Of a stretch of DNA of 35,891 nt, positions 1 to 9,844 are shown piece by piece. The position numbers were made by a program, and so were the translations under genes. Source of the DNA: Vibrio tasmaniensis 1F-187 (GTDB lineage: Bacteria > Pseudomonadota > Gammaproteobacteria > Enterobacterales > Vibrionaceae); NCBI RefSeq assembly GCF_000272405.2, contig NZ_AJZM02000365.1, positions 1-35,891 on the forward strand, in the 5' to 3' direction. Below the pieces are notes generated by a model. It ran no database searches, was not told the origin of the DNA, and saw only the letters and a program-made list of their open reading frames with translations. The first letter of the stretch is position 1. Each line of letters starts with the position of its first letter.

Positions 1-24
1 ATTTCTATTTCTATTTCTATTTCT
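1..24. repeat. ATTTCT hexanucleotide tandem repeat (4 copies)
   Basis: Four perfect consecutive copies of ATTTCT fill the first 24 bases, ending 26 bases before the sbcC stop codon. The array touches the window edge, so its full length is unknown. No gene is seen in bases 1-50. Simple repeats of this kind can vary in copy number, but here the array is outside any visible reading frame. Confidence 0.8.
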
Positions 25-50
25 GCACTGATGAATAATATGACTAGAAG

Positions 51-3000
51 CTAAGCAACAACCTTGTACTGCTTCTCCATCTCACTCACACCTAAGCCAG
101 AGTGTTTTGTTACTTTAAGCTGAACAGGCACTCGCTCTTTCAGTGCTTCAACGTGGCTAATGACACCAATCATCTTGCCTGATGCATTCAAGTTATCGAG
201 CGCGTTTAGAGCAATGTCCAATGTGTCACTATCGAGCGTGCCGAAACCTTCATCTAAGAACAGAGAATCAATACTGGTTTTGTAGCTTACAAGATCAGAA
301 AGCGCTAATGCCAACGCCAAGCTCACCAAAAAGCTTTCGCCACCTGATAACGTCTTGGTATCACGCATCACATCGCCCTGCCATGTGTCGAGCACTTGCA
401 GTTCTAAACCATCGTCGGCTTTACGTTTTAGCTCGTAACGACCATGCAAACGCTGTAGCTGCTTGTTCGCAAGGTACACCAAGTTTTCCAACGTTAAACC
501 TTGAGCAAACTTACGGAACTTGTCGCCGTTCTTAGAACCAATAAGTGAATTCAGGCGTGAAATATCATCAAAGTCGACCTGCTGCTCGTCGATCTGCTTG
601 AACAGATCTTGCTGATTACTGCGGTTCTGGCTATCCGTTTCAAGATTGGCAGAAATTGCACCGATCTTTGTCGCATGGCTTTGCTGTGCGTTTTGACACT
701 CAGTAGTCGCTTCTTCAACTTGCTGTTGGTCTTGCTCTTGCCATGCTTTCGCATTTTCGTGATTTTGTAGCTCCACTTGTGTCGCTGTGGCGGTGTTCAA
801 CCTAGCTTGCGCACTGACAATCGCTTCGTCTAAAGACTTCTTCAAGCTTTGAAGTTGAGTTCTAACCTCTTCATCTAACAACGCTGCTTCAAAATTAGCC
901 TCATCTTCGAATGGGCTGGTTTTCAGCGCTGCTAACCAAGCATTCGACGCTTGTATGTAGCTCGATTGCTTACTGACTAACTCGTCCGAGAAACCAGTGT
1001 GTTTGGTTTGCTCGGTTCGATGTTCCAGCTCGCAACGGTTAAGCACTAACTGCGCAGCATCAAATGCATTTACCGCTTCAGTGACTTTTTGCTTCATCGC
1101 ATTGCTGGTGGCTTGAATGTCTTTATCACCAAACAATTCTGTTCTTTCAGCCGTTACACGAGTCAGCTCTAACACTAGAGACTCACTCTCTTGCGTCAGT
1201 GTCGTGAGCTCTTTCTCAACACTGCTTAGCTTGTCATCTAAAGTTTTCAGTTCGGCAGTTTGAGTAATCAGTTGCTTCTCAATATCAGCCTGTTGCTGTT
1301 TAGTTTGCTGCCATGTGCTTGATGCTTGTGATTTAGCAGTAAACCAATCATCAATATGTTCAAGTTCAGGCGCTTCGATAGCCGTTTGAACAATGCTCTC
1401 TTTCAGAGTGTTCCATTGCTGTTCTTTTGCTAGAGCTATCTGAGCCACTTGTTCGTTCGTGCTGTGATTTTGCTTATTCAGATCCGCTAAGCGTTGCTCG
1501 GCCAACTCGAGATTAGACTGCGCCTTGTCAGCCATAACACTTACAGACAAGCGTTGTTTCTCAGCTTCTGCGTAATGCGCTTTAGCATCAGCCAACGCTT
1601 TGAGTTGCTGCGAGCTCTGACTTAGTTGAAGTTCACACTGCTGAGTAAAGGTCGCGACTATAGCTTCATTACCTAAATCGTTAATCGTTAGTAGCGCCAG
1701 TTCAGGAGCCGTGCCAACGAAATCCGATAAGCTCTGTTGAAGCTTGCCGACAACGCCTTGCCAATTCAATTGAGCCTGCTGAATATCCGCTTGCGCACGT
1801 TGAATGTCATCGTTAAGCGCGACAACCATAGGGGCAAGAGAATCTAACTGCTGACGATGCTCTTGGCCTTCTTTTTTGATAGCCGTTAGCTCTAGGTTTT
1901 CCGTTTCTTTTTGAGCAACCAAATTTGCAGTGTCTTGCGACTGTTCAATCGAATGGTCTGTTGAACCACACAGTGGGCATTCAGACCCAGATTCTAGAGC
2001 TGCACGGTATTTCGCCAGCTCGCCTTCTTGATCAATCAAACGCGTTAATCGCTCAAGCGAAGTCTCTTTCTCTTTATATCGCTCCACCAGCACTTCACGT
2101 TCTTTTGAAAGCTTGTCGACCAATTGGGTGTTGGTCTGATGTGCCTGTGTTTTTGCGTGCAGCTGTTGTTGGGCATTTAGGAAACCACGATTGATCTCGA
2201 GTAATGAGTGCGTATTGCGATTCCAAAACTCCAACAGATCTTTTTGCGAATTCAACACTTGTTCGCTGGTGTTGCTTTGCAATGCTTCCCACTGTTGCTT
2301 TGCACTACTCTCTAACACAACCAATTCACTTAAAGTTTTGTCTTGCGTTGCTTTAGCGTCTTGCGCAGATTTGATGATCGTTAGCTGAGTATCAACCGCA
2401 GACAAAGTTTGCTTCGCTGAGTTTAACTGTTCTGCATGCTGACGCTCTAGAGTACGAACTTGCTCTACCTTTGCTTGCCACTGACCTAAGTATTTTTCCA
2501 GATGTTGGTCAGCTTGATGTGTATTTAAGTACTCAGTGCTGAGTTGATCTTGTTGCTTCAGTGCATCTGTTTTTTGGACCAAAACGACTTGTTGATTACG
2601 CTGCTGCGTATGTTGCTCGTTTAGCGTATTCGCTGCAGTAACGGCCGCAGTTTGCTTATCTTTGAGTACGGCAATTTGGTTATCTAGCGGGCGGACAAGA
2701 TCGATGATCTTCTCTTGTTCTTGTTGCTCGGTTTTAACCTGTTCGACAATTGCACTGCTTTGAGTCAGTTTAGTTTGCGCGTCTTGCTTCTCTGCATCAC
2801 GAACGGCAAGTAACTTAGTGCTGTTATCTAAATGAGCTTGAGTAGTGTTCACCTCTTGTTCGCAACGCTTTAAATCTTTGTGCATTGGGCGCAGCTTTTC
2901 AGCCGGTTCACTGTATGCCAAACGCTCTAGTGATGGTTGATTACGGTCTAGTTCATCTTGAGCTGTTTTAAGATCGTGCTCACTGGTCGCAATAGTTTGC

Positions 3001-3767
3001 TCAGCTTTGGTCACGTCTTTCCACCAGCTTAGATGCGCTTGCCACTCTTTTAATTGCTCGGCTAAACGCTTCTGCTCGGCTTCTAACGTTTCACGCTCTG
3101 CGGTTAGCTCTTTGATTTGCTCTTCAGACAGTAAACTCACCCCATCGGCTTTCGCTTTAAGGTGATTAAGCGACTCTTCACTCGACTTGAAATGATCGTA
3201 GATGCGCTCAGAGATCAGGCTATAGACTTCTGTGCCCGTCAGCTCTTCAAGTAGCTCGGCACGGTCGTTAGCATTGGCGTTTAAGAACGCTGCAAACTCA
3301 CCCTGAGACAACATGATGGATTTAGTGAAGCGCGAAAAATCGAGACCAGTTACCTGCTCCACCAACTTGGTCTTCTTGGTCAGCATGGTTTCTAAGACTT
3401 TATCGGTGTCCGCATCCGCAAATTCACACGTTGGCGTTTGTAATGCGCCATCGTGCTTTCCGCGAGCTCGCTTTTGGTGGAAGTTAGAGCGATACGTTTT
3501 GCCCTGCACTTCAAATTCAAGCTCAGCGAAACACTCACCCGTGCCACGCGTCATTAATTCGTTGTTGCCTTTAGCGATGCTCTTTAAACGCGGTGTGCGG
3601 TGGAACAATGCCAAACAAATCGCATCAAGAATGGTGGTTTTACCTGCCCCTGTTGGGCCAGTAATCGCGAACAGACCATTTTCTGCAAACGGTGATTGGG
3701 TAAAATCGAGCTTCCAACGCCCTTTCAAAGAGTTCAGGTTTTCAAATTCTAGGCTTAAAATCTTCAT
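51..3767 (-). CDS. sbcC: SbcC, ATPase subunit of the SbcCD nuclease
   Basis: This is the 1238-residue SMC-like (Rad50 family) ATPase partner of SbcD. The complex opens and trims DNA hairpins and protein-blocked ends in the cytoplasm. The Walker A motif GPTGAGKTT lies near residue 38. Long glutamine-rich coiled coils flank a zinc hook CPLC at about residues 597-600, which joins two SbcC molecules. The ABC signature LSGGESF and Walker B SLFLDEGFGTLD lie near the C terminus. It is longer than E. coli SbcC (about 1050 residues), mostly in the coiled coil. The start codon is 5 bases after the sbcD stop, so the two form an operon. The family call is secure. Confidence 0.97.
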   Translation of the reverse strand: MKILSLEFENLNSLKGRWKLDFTQSPFAENGLFAITGPTGAGKTTILDAICLALFHRTPRLKSIAKGNNELMTRGTGECFAELEFEVQGKTYRSNFHQKRARGKHDGALQTPTCEFADADTDKVLETMLTKKTKLVEQVTGLDFSRFTKSIMLSQGEFAAFLNANANDRAELLEELTGTEVYSLISERIYDHFKSSEESLNHLKAKADGVSLLSEEQIKELTAERETLEAEQKRLAEQLKEWQAHLSWWKDVTKAEQTIATSEHDLKTAQDELDRNQPSLERLAYSEPAEKLRPMHKDLKRCEQEVNTTQAHLDNSTKLLAVRDAEKQDAQTKLTQSSAIVEQVKTEQQEQEKIIDLVRPLDNQIAVLKDKQTAAVTAANTLNEQHTQQRNQQVVLVQKTDALKQQDQLSTEYLNTHQADQHLEKYLGQWQAKVEQVRTLERQHAEQLNSAKQTLSAVDTQLTIIKSAQDAKATQDKTLSELVVLESSAKQQWEALQSNTSEQVLNSQKDLLEFWNRNTHSLLEINRGFLNAQQQLHAKTQAHQTNTQLVDKLSKEREVLVERYKEKETSLERLTRLIDQEGELAKYRAALESGSECPLCGSTDHSIEQSQDTANLVAQKETENLELTAIKKEGQEHRQQLDSLAPMVVALNDDIQRAQADIQQAQLNWQGVVGKLQQSLSDFVGTAPELALLTINDLGNEAIVATFTQQCELQLSQSSQQLKALADAKAHYAEAEKQRLSVSVMADKAQSNLELAEQRLADLNKQNHSTNEQVAQIALAKEQQWNTLKESIVQTAIEAPELEHIDDWFTAKSQASSTWQQTKQQQADIEKQLITQTAELKTLDDKLSSVEKELTTLTQESESLVLELTRVTAERTELFGDKDIQATSNAMKQKVTEAVNAFDAAQLVLNRCELEHRTEQTKHTGFSDELVSKQSSYIQASNAWLAALKTSPFEDEANFEAALLDEEVRTQLQSLKKSLDEAIVSAQARLNTATATQVELQNHENAKAWQEQDQQQVEEATTECQNAQQSHATKIGAISANLETDSQNRSNQQDLFKQIDEQQVDFDDISRLNSLIGSKNGDKFRKFAQGLTLENLVYLANKQLQRLHGRYELKRKADDGLELQVLDTWQGDVMRDTKTLSGGESFLVSLALALALSDLVSYKTSIDSLFLDEGFGTLDSDTLDIALNALDNLNASGKMIGVISHVEALKERVPVQLKVTKHSGLGVSEMEKQYKVVA

Positions 3768-3772
3768 ACTGG

Positions 3773-5026
3773 TTACTCTTCTACTTTGTTTGGTGTTTGA
3801 GCGCTCTCGGACACTTCAACCATCACTTGTTTAAACTTCACCGTCATTCGCTCTAAACGTGCTTTTTCAGAATCGGTTTCAAATTCTTCTAAGGCAATAC
3901 GCTTCGTAAACACGTCCATCGGGCTCAATTCAGATAAGGTTTCTGCCGACTCTTGCTCTAAAGCTTGGTTACGGCGTTCTCTTGCGCGGCGCAGTTGCAG
4001 CACTTCCACATTCAAACCTTCGGTTAGTGCGCGCATACGTTCTTGAAGATCCGACAAGTAATCTTGCGCTTGCACTTCTATCGATAACCACACGCTTTGG
4101 TCGCTATCTAAGCCTATATATTGATTCAGTTGAGATTCGATCTCGCTCAAGTCGCCTTTGATTTCAGCTAGGGGTTGGAACGTTGGAACTGGCAATTGAG
4201 AAATGGTGCGCTCGCCCTCAATAAACTCAACCACACATACCTGCTTTTGAGATTTAAGTTCATCAAAGCTTAATGGGATTGGTGAGCCGCAGTAACGAAT
4301 GTATTCACGCTTTGCCACCACTTGTGGGCGGTGGATATGACCAAGTGCAATATAGTCTGCGTCTGGGAAGCCATCAGCGGCAAAACCATCAAGGTTACCG
4401 ACATAGATGTCGCGTACCGAATCCGATTGTTGAACACCCATCGCCGTTAAATGACCCGTAGCGATAATCGGCATGTGCTCGCTGTTTTCAAACTCCGCAC
4501 GTTTTTCTACAGCGGCATCATAAACACTTTGGTAGTGCTGTTTGATTGCATCTCCGAGTTGCTTCTGACGCTCAACGCCTGTGACGCCCGCCTGGCTGGT
4601 CAACACATCGCGAGGGCGAATAAAAGGAATAGCACAAACCAGCGCTTCTACATCGCCGTTCTTGCCTTTTAGTTCAACAACCTGAGTCGCATGATCTTCA
4701 TTGGTATTAGGAATCACGTCTGCGCCCATGTATTTGAGCAGCTGTTGTGTCTCTTTTAGCACAGACACCGAATCGTGATTTCCACCTAACAACACCAATT
4801 GACAGCCGATCTTGTTCGAGTCGACCACGAACTTGTTATACATCTCACGAGCGTAACTCGGCGGTGTGCTGGTATCGAAAATGTCGCCAGCAACAATGAT
4901 CGCGTCGATGTCGTGCTCTGTAACTTGCTCAAGTAACCATTGTAAAAACCGTTCATGTTCATTCTTACGGCTTTTATTGTAGAAGTTTTGGCCAAGATGC
5001 CAATCGGACGTGTGAAGAATCTTCAT
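3773..5026 (-). CDS. sbcD: SbcD, nuclease subunit of SbcCD
   Basis: This 417-residue protein is the Mre11-type metallophosphoesterase of SbcCD, with Mn-dependent exonuclease and hairpin endonuclease activity. The five phosphoesterase blocks can be read in order: DWHLG near residue 8, GDIFDT near 47, GNHDS near 82, GHLTAMG near 190 and GHIH near 230. The C-terminal part is the capping and SbcC-binding region. It is the first gene of the sbcD-sbcC operon and has normal family length. Upstream a terminator separates it from the GST-like gene. Confidence 0.97.
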   Translation of the reverse strand: MKILHTSDWHLGQNFYNKSRKNEHERFLQWLLEQVTEHDIDAIIVAGDIFDTSTPPSYAREMYNKFVVDSNKIGCQLVLLGGNHDSVSVLKETQQLLKYMGADVIPNTNEDHATQVVELKGKNGDVEALVCAIPFIRPRDVLTSQAGVTGVERQKQLGDAIKQHYQSVYDAAVEKRAEFENSEHMPIIATGHLTAMGVQQSDSVRDIYVGNLDGFAADGFPDADYIALGHIHRPQVVAKREYIRYCGSPIPLSFDELKSQKQVCVVEFIEGERTISQLPVPTFQPLAEIKGDLSEIESQLNQYIGLDSDQSVWLSIEVQAQDYLSDLQERMRALTEGLNVEVLQLRRARERRNQALEQESAETLSELSPMDVFTKRIALEEFETDSEKARLERMTVKFKQVMVEVSESAQTPNKVEE

Positions 5027-5190
5027 TGCTGCTCACTGGAAGTCTGTAATCCCTTTAATTTATCAAAATACCGATCAACTACCAAACGAGTTAGCATTAT
5101 TTACCGTTTATAAGCTTGTGAAAACCAACTAATTTCAGGCTTTGGATCAACTATGCCCATAGCGTGACCAATCATTATTTTTGACATAAA

Positions 5191-5217
5191 AAAACCGCTC
5201 AACGTTAGAGCGGTTTT
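5191..5217 (-). terminator. Rho-independent terminator after the GST-like gene
   Basis: The arms AAAACCGCTC and GAGCGGTTTT (10 bp, perfect) surround a 7-base loop. On the minus strand the hairpin is followed by a run of T, placing it 47 bases after the GST-like stop. It insulates the sbcDC operon from its upstream neighbour. On the plus strand a short TTTT also follows. Confidence 0.85.
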
Positions 5218-5264
5218 AGTTGTCTCTGGCCTAAACTATACGCCGTAAATTACTTAATCTTTAT

Positions 5265-5921
5265 TTAGCGAGATTCAGCGAGACTAGCCAAGTAGTTATT
5301 CGTTAAATAAAATCCGCTGAACTTGTCAATAAAGTCCGCTGGAACGGTTTTATCGGTCAATCCAGATTCAATCAGAGCCGCTTGCCAACTCTGTACTTTC
5401 GGGAAGCTTTCTAGCATATCGAAGCCTGAACGCTCTTTAATTACAAATGCTCGGTGTAACAGTGGTAACCAAGCGATGTCGACGTTAGAGATGTAGTCCC
5501 CTTTAAAGAACTCAGTATCACCCAGTTTTTTCTCTGCCTTTAGGAACGCCTTTTGTAAATTGGCTAAGCGTGTTTCAAATGTCTCTTTGTCTTTACTCGC
5601 CATGGTGCCGCACTGTGGCATGTAATGTTTGCTCGCTTGATAAGACCAAGCACGGTCGAGTGCTTTCTGCTCGGGTGAAACCTCTTCAATAGGCGTATAT
5701 TTATCGTCTAGATATTCAACAATTGCATCAGATTCAAAAAGGACGGTGTCGTTCTCTGTAATTAATACAGGTACCTGCCCGTTCGGTGAGATATCCAAAA
5801 ACCACTGTGGTTTGTTATTCAGTTCAATGTACTCAATTTCAAACGGGACGTTTTTCATTACTAGTGAACCCATTACACGTTGAACAAATGGGCAGTTTTT
5901 AAAGCTAATCAATTTAGTCAT
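5265..5921 (-). CDS. Glutathione S-transferase family protein
   Basis: This 218-residue two-domain GST-fold protein has an N-terminal thioredoxin-like domain (about residues 1-78) and an all-helical C-terminal domain. The candidate active-site motif CPFVQR sits at residues 10-15. A Cys there, rather than Ser or Tyr, points to an omega/SspA-like subgroup with thiol-transfer or regulatory roles rather than classical conjugation. The cis-proline segment GQVPVL and the glutathione-binding ESDAIVEYL block follow. GGAG precedes the ATG by 6-7 bases. It is a single gene with its own terminator. The substrate cannot be told from the sequence. Confidence 0.85.
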   Translation of the reverse strand: MTKLISFKNCPFVQRVMGSLVMKNVPFEIEYIELNNKPQWFLDISPNGQVPVLITENDTVLFESDAIVEYLDDKYTPIEEVSPEQKALDRAWSYQASKHYMPQCGTMASKDKETFETRLANLQKAFLKAEKKLGDTEFFKGDYISNVDIAWLPLLHRAFVIKERSGFDMLESFPKVQSWQAALIESGLTDKTVPADFIDKFSGFYLTNNYLASLAESR

Positions 5922-6001
5922 TTTTGGCTCCGAATCGGGTTAATAATTTCTTGTTACACCCCTAAGACGAACCCAAAATTCAAAAGACGAAGAATAATTC
6001 G

Positions 6002-6017
6002 TTATTTCACGAAATAA
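6002..6017. promoter_or_regulatory. 16-bp palindrome upstream of the GST-like gene
   Basis: TTATTTC-AC-GAAATAA is a perfect palindrome with 7-bp arms, 81-96 bases upstream of the GST-like start codon. Position and symmetry suit a dimeric regulator site, but no regulator gene is adjacent and I do not recognise the motif. AT-rich palindromes of this size also arise by chance. Confidence 0.35.
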
Positions 6018-6212
6018 TTTAATTTGTTGTTATCAGGGCGTTTAAAACCAACAAAGAAATGCGAAATCTTTGCAAGAATAGTTAATAGCTAGGGAGGCGA
6101 GACGGAGGGATACAGTACTAATTACTAATTAACGAGCTAACAAGCTAACAAGCCGTACTTTCCCCCACCAGCATTCAACTGATGAGGAGAAGTTAACGAA
6201 AGCAGAGCAAAA

Positions 6213-6809
6213 CTAAACAACCAAAGATAGTGCAATTGATGCCATGATCACTCCTACAACAAACTCCAACATCTTCCATGATCTCGGGTTTTTAAACATT
6301 GGAGCTAAGAAGCGAGCACCATAGCCAAGTGAAAAAAAGAACACGAATGAAGCCGATACTGCACCTGCACCAAACAACATTTGATTTGGTTGATATTGTG
6401 TAGAGATAGAACCCAGCAATACCACAGTATCCAGATACACATGCGGATTAAGCCAAGTAAACGCTAAGCACATGGTAACTGCTTTGGTTAAAGAGTTTTT
6501 GGTTTCGACACCGGCTTCTAAGGCATGATTTTCGGTAAATGCTGAGCGAAAGCTCAAGAATGAGTAAACCCCTAAAAAGATAGCCCCACCGTAACGAGCA
6601 AACTGCTCAATTTGTGGAAACTGATCAACGATTGCACCAAAGCCCATCACACCAAAACTGATCAGTAATGCATCTGAAATCGCGCAGACAGCACAAATAG
6701 CAAACACATGCTGATTCTTTAAGCCCTGTTTAAGAACGAACGCATTTTGAGAACCGATCGCGAGAATAAGCGAAAGCCCGAGAGTAAAACCTGCAAAATA
6801 AGTCGGCAT
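6213..6809 (-). CDS. argO: LysE/ArgO-type amino acid exporter
   Basis: This inner-membrane protein of about 198 residues belongs to the LysE translocator family, whose members export basic amino acids such as arginine or lysine. About six hydrophobic helices are visible. The family signatures GSQNAFVLKQG (near residue 20) and TWLNPHVYLDTV (near 118) are intact. The ATG at 6809 is preferred over the TTG one codon upstream because AAGAGG lies about 10 bases before it and the family starts this way. It follows the GNAT gene by only 14 bases, with its ribosome-binding site at the GNAT stop, so the two are likely co-transcribed. Arginine specificity is inferred from resemblance. Confidence 0.88.
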   Translation of the reverse strand: MPTYFAGFTLGLSLILAIGSQNAFVLKQGLKNQHVFAICAVCAISDALLISFGVMGFGAIVDQFPQIEQFARYGGAIFLGVYSFLSFRSAFTENHALEAGVETKNSLTKAVTMCLAFTWLNPHVYLDTVVLLGSISTQYQPNQMLFGAGAVSASFVFFFSLGYGARFLAPMFKNPRSWKMLEFVVGVIMASIALSLVV

Positions 6810-6823
6810 CAAAGGTTAGCCTC

Positions 6824-7282
6824 TTAACGTAACTCAATACTCATGAAATGACTGTGCGGGTCTAACACATAATTAGCAAAAGGTTCACAGTAACCAAAGC
6901 CAAATTTTTGATACAAATTACGCGCTGGCTTAAAGTAGTCTTCCGATCCCGTTTCTAGGCTAATACGTCGATATTGGCGAGCGGTTGCCGTATCCAAAAC
7001 GTGCTGCAATAGCTTGCTTGCGACACCGGACTTTCTTGCAAACTGCGAGGTTCTCATTGACTTCAGTTCAGCGTGTTGTGTATCAAGCTCTTTAATGGCG
7101 ACACACCCAAGCAGTTGGCTGTCTTTCCAAGCACTGAAAAAAGTAATCTCTGGCGACTTGAGCCCCTCTAGATCCAGTGCATGAACGCTTTCGACTGGCG
7201 ATGTCGCATACATATCAGCTAAATGCTCTTCGAGTAGCTCAATAACCTCTCCACCCGACAAATCATCAATTTTTATTTCCAT
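6824..7282 (-). CDS. GNAT family N-acetyltransferase
   Basis: This 152-residue protein has the GNAT fold, which transfers an acetyl group from acetyl-CoA to an amine. The acetyl-CoA-binding motif A is visible as ELKSMRTS followed by RKSGVASKLLQHVL around residues 70-95. The C-terminal block LYQKFGF...CEPFANY matches YsnE-like GNATs of unknown substrate. It is the first gene of a two-gene unit with the LysE-type exporter, which hints at a small-molecule substrate such as an amino acid, but this is only context. An AAAGAG sequence precedes the ATG. Confidence 0.85.
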   Translation of the reverse strand: MEIKIDDLSGGEVIELLEEHLADMYATSPVESVHALDLEGLKSPEITFFSAWKDSQLLGCVAIKELDTQHAELKSMRTSQFARKSGVASKLLQHVLDTATARQYRRISLETGSEDYFKPARNLYQKFGFGYCEPFANYVLDPHSHFMSIELR

Positions 7283-7508
7283 AACTCTTTAATTATCCTT
7301 AATAATTTTTTTATCCGTTTTAGATACAGTAAAATTACGCTACCCTCAAAAAGTTGCGTACGGCACACTTTAATCACATAGTCTCGTGACGCTTGCCGTG
7401 TTAGGTATCTGATAGCTTTGTCGATATACAGCAGTCACAATTTATTTACGACACCACCATTTATTTAAAGCACCTGTTTTTGGTGAGAGGATATGTAGTC
7501 AGATCTAT

Positions 7509-8834
7509 ATGAGCATCCAACTAGATTTAACCACAGCCACCCCTAGGCAGAATTTCGACTCTGCACAGGGCTATATTACGCTGCAAGACCACCGTGTCAT
7601 CGATGTCGACGAAAACATTGCAAAAATCTTCGGTTACAGTTGCCGTGAAGCACTTCTCAACAACGTCGATTTTGTCTACTCATTAATACCCAAAGATTAT
7701 CACGGCTCTGTCCGTGAACGTTACCTTTCTGCGATTAAAGGCCAACTGGGAAAGGGAAAGCTCTATAAAGATATTCCGGTGAATAACCGCCTTCTCTCGC
7801 TGTTTAGCCTTGCTCAAGCGGTCAGAGTCAACGACCGCCCCGCTCTTCGTGTAATGATCATAGATATTACCTCAGTTGTTGCTTCAGAGCGTAAACATCA
7901 AGAAAAAGATCGTATGTACCGGACTTTACTCAATAGTTCGAAACAGGGCGTGCTCGTCCACCAAAATTTCAAGCCTCTAATGGTTAATCAAGCCTGGGTT
8001 GAAATGCAGGGTGCCAAATCGATAGAAGCAGTGCTCGCCATGGACTCAATCATTTCAATTATTCCGCCGGACAGTCGTATCAATGCCATGAGACGCAGCC
8101 AGAGTATTCTTGCCGGTGATACACCAAGCTTCAGTTCTGTGGTTGAAAACCAATGCTTTGACGGGAGTAAAAAACACTTCAACATCTACGACAACATCAT
8201 TAATTGGGAAGGCGAGAAAGCGATTCAAGTGGTGATAGAAGACGTTTCCGACAAGGTGATATTAGAACAAGAGCTACTGCACCGCGCACTTCACGACGAT
8301 CTAACACAAGTGTTCAGCCGCAGTGCCATTTACGATTGGTTAAAAAAGCCGTTAAAAGAACAAACTGAGATGTCTTGTTTACTATTGGATATTGATGACT
8401 TCAAAAAGATTAATGACCAATTTGGACACAGTGTTGGTGACGATGTGATTCGCACTCTCGCGAATACCATTAAGAAGCACGTCAAAGCCTTGAACGGCGT
8501 GGTTGGCCGCTGGGGAGGTGAAGAGTTTATCGTCTTCTTTCCAAAAAACCGAACGACTCATGGAACCATTCTCAACACGGCATACTCACAAGCAAAAATT
8601 GTTGGTCAACGTATTTGCGAAGAATTTCGAACCCATCAATTCTTGGGATTTAATCGCACCAAGTTTCAATCAAGCGTCAGTATTGGCATTACCGACAGCT
8701 GCATCGTTCGTACCAACAACTCCCTAGATACGTTGATTCGAGTTACAGACGACGCGCTCTATCGTGCTAAATCCAACGGAAAAAATAGAGTCTCAGTAAA
8801 CCACGAAGGTGCATGTATAGAGTGTGGCTCGTGA
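7509..8834 (+). CDS. Diguanylate cyclase with two PAS-like sensor domains
   Basis: This 441-residue cytoplasmic protein makes the second messenger cyclic di-GMP from two GTP. Two PAS-like regions (about residues 20-125 and 137-250) precede a complete GGDEF domain (about 262-435). The active site is GGEEF at residues 336-340, and the metal and substrate block LLDIDDFKKINDQFGHSVGD is intact. The allosteric RxxD inhibition site normally five residues before GGEEF is absent (ALNG at that position), so product inhibition through it is not expected. There is no EAL domain and no membrane segment. The gene is monocistronic, divergent from the GNAT gene. The signal sensed is unknown. Confidence 0.92.
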   Translation: MSIQLDLTTATPRQNFDSAQGYITLQDHRVIDVDENIAKIFGYSCREALLNNVDFVYSLIPKDYHGSVRERYLSAIKGQLGKGKLYKDIPVNNRLLSLFSLAQAVRVNDRPALRVMIIDITSVVASERKHQEKDRMYRTLLNSSKQGVLVHQNFKPLMVNQAWVEMQGAKSIEAVLAMDSIISIIPPDSRINAMRRSQSILAGDTPSFSSVVENQCFDGSKKHFNIYDNIINWEGEKAIQVVIEDVSDKVILEQELLHRALHDDLTQVFSRSAIYDWLKKPLKEQTEMSCLLLDIDDFKKINDQFGHSVGDDVIRTLANTIKKHVKALNGVVGRWGGEEFIVFFPKNRTTHGTILNTAYSQAKIVGQRICEEFRTHQFLGFNRTKFQSSVSIGITDSCIVRTNNSLDTLIRVTDDALYRAKSNGKNRVSVNHEGACIECGS

Positions 8835-8960
8835 AACAATTGCTAAGCATCAAGAAAAGGTCATTTAAGCCTATAAGTTGACCCAAGATTTTCTTGTTAT
8901 TTTTAAGTTCTAGTTTACTATGCGCCACCCCAATTTTTTCAGCAAATGCTGCAGGCAAAC

Positions 8961-9704
8961 ATGTCCGCCAACGCACTCTATACCGACCTATCCGGTTACT
9001 ATGATTTAATGTGTGTCGATATTGACTACCAAGCGCAGAGTGACTGCGTTCGTAGGTTACATCAGATTTTTGGAAATGAAGGAAAAACACACCTCGACCT
9101 TGGATGTGGCACTGGACCACACGTTCGCCATTTTATTGATTACGGCTATCAAAGTAGTGGCCTTGATCTGAATAAACCAATGCTCGACATTGCTCAAGTT
9201 CGTTGCCCTGAAGCTAACTTTTCAGTACAAAACATGAGTAACTTTGAGGTCTCAGAACCGCTCGATCTTATCACTTGTTTCTTGTATTCCATCCATTACA
9301 ACGACGGTATTGAGAGACTAAAAGAGTGCATTGCAAGCGTGCACCGAGCTTTGAAACACGAAGGTGTCTTCTGCTTCAACGTGGTTGATAAAGAGAAGAT
9401 AAGCAATGGCTTGTTTGTTCGACATACAGCCAACAAAGAACATGATGACTTTACCTTTCGTTCAGGTTGGTACTACTCCGGCGAAGGTAGTAAGCAAATG
9501 TTAAAGCTAAGTATCGAAAAAACGACTGCGGGTGAAACTCAAGTATGGAATGACGAACACCCTATGGTGGCATTCTCGTTTAAGGAATTGATCGAGATAT
9601 TGAAGCCCTACTTTGAGGTTCATATTTTTGAGCACGATTATGACAAGCTGCTGCCTTGGGATACCAAATCAGGTAATGCTTTGGTCACTTGTGTAAAAAT
9701 CTAG
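8961..9704 (+). CDS. Class I SAM-dependent methyltransferase
   Basis: The protein is about 247 residues. SAM-binding motif I HLDLGCGTGPHV lies near residue 45, followed by the acidic residue of motif II in GLDLNKPM and a motif resembling ITCFLYSIHY. This is the small-molecule methyltransferase fold (Methyltransf_11/25 type), and the acceptor cannot be predicted. The ATG at 8961 is chosen because GCAGG lies just upstream; an in-frame ATG at 8946 would add five residues. It stands between the cyclase gene and a convergent TonB receptor, with a shared terminator. Confidence 0.82.
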   Translation: MSANALYTDLSGYYDLMCVDIDYQAQSDCVRRLHQIFGNEGKTHLDLGCGTGPHVRHFIDYGYQSSGLDLNKPMLDIAQVRCPEANFSVQNMSNFEVSEPLDLITCFLYSIHYNDGIERLKECIASVHRALKHEGVFCFNVVDKEKISNGLFVRHTANKEHDDFTFRSGWYYSGEGSKQMLKLSIEKTTAGETQVWNDEHPMVAFSFKELIEILKPYFEVHIFEHDYDKLLPWDTKSGNALVTCVKI

Positions 9705-9748
9705 GTAAGCCAATTCCAAACGAATTAAACCGATACAAGCACACAAAA

Positions 9749-9802
9749 AAGAACCCACACTCGCCGTTCTCTTTATAGAGTATCGAGCCAATGTGGGTTC
9801 TT
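9749..9802. terminator. Bidirectional terminator between convergent genes
   Basis: The perfect 11-bp arms AAGAACCCACA and TGTGGGTTCTT flank a 32-base loop that contains its own short CTCG/CGAG stem. A-runs on the left and T-rich sequence on the right serve both directions, ending the methyltransferase (plus) and TonB receptor (minus) transcripts. Confidence 0.75.
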
Positions 9803-9844
9803 CGTTTCTATATGTATCTTGCTACCAAATCAAACACAGATTGA

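Noticed and set aside
3313..3834. 173-codon open frame on the plus strand over the sbcC start
   Set aside because: It is antisense to the P-loop region of sbcC, which is unmistakably real, and its translation shows no domain.
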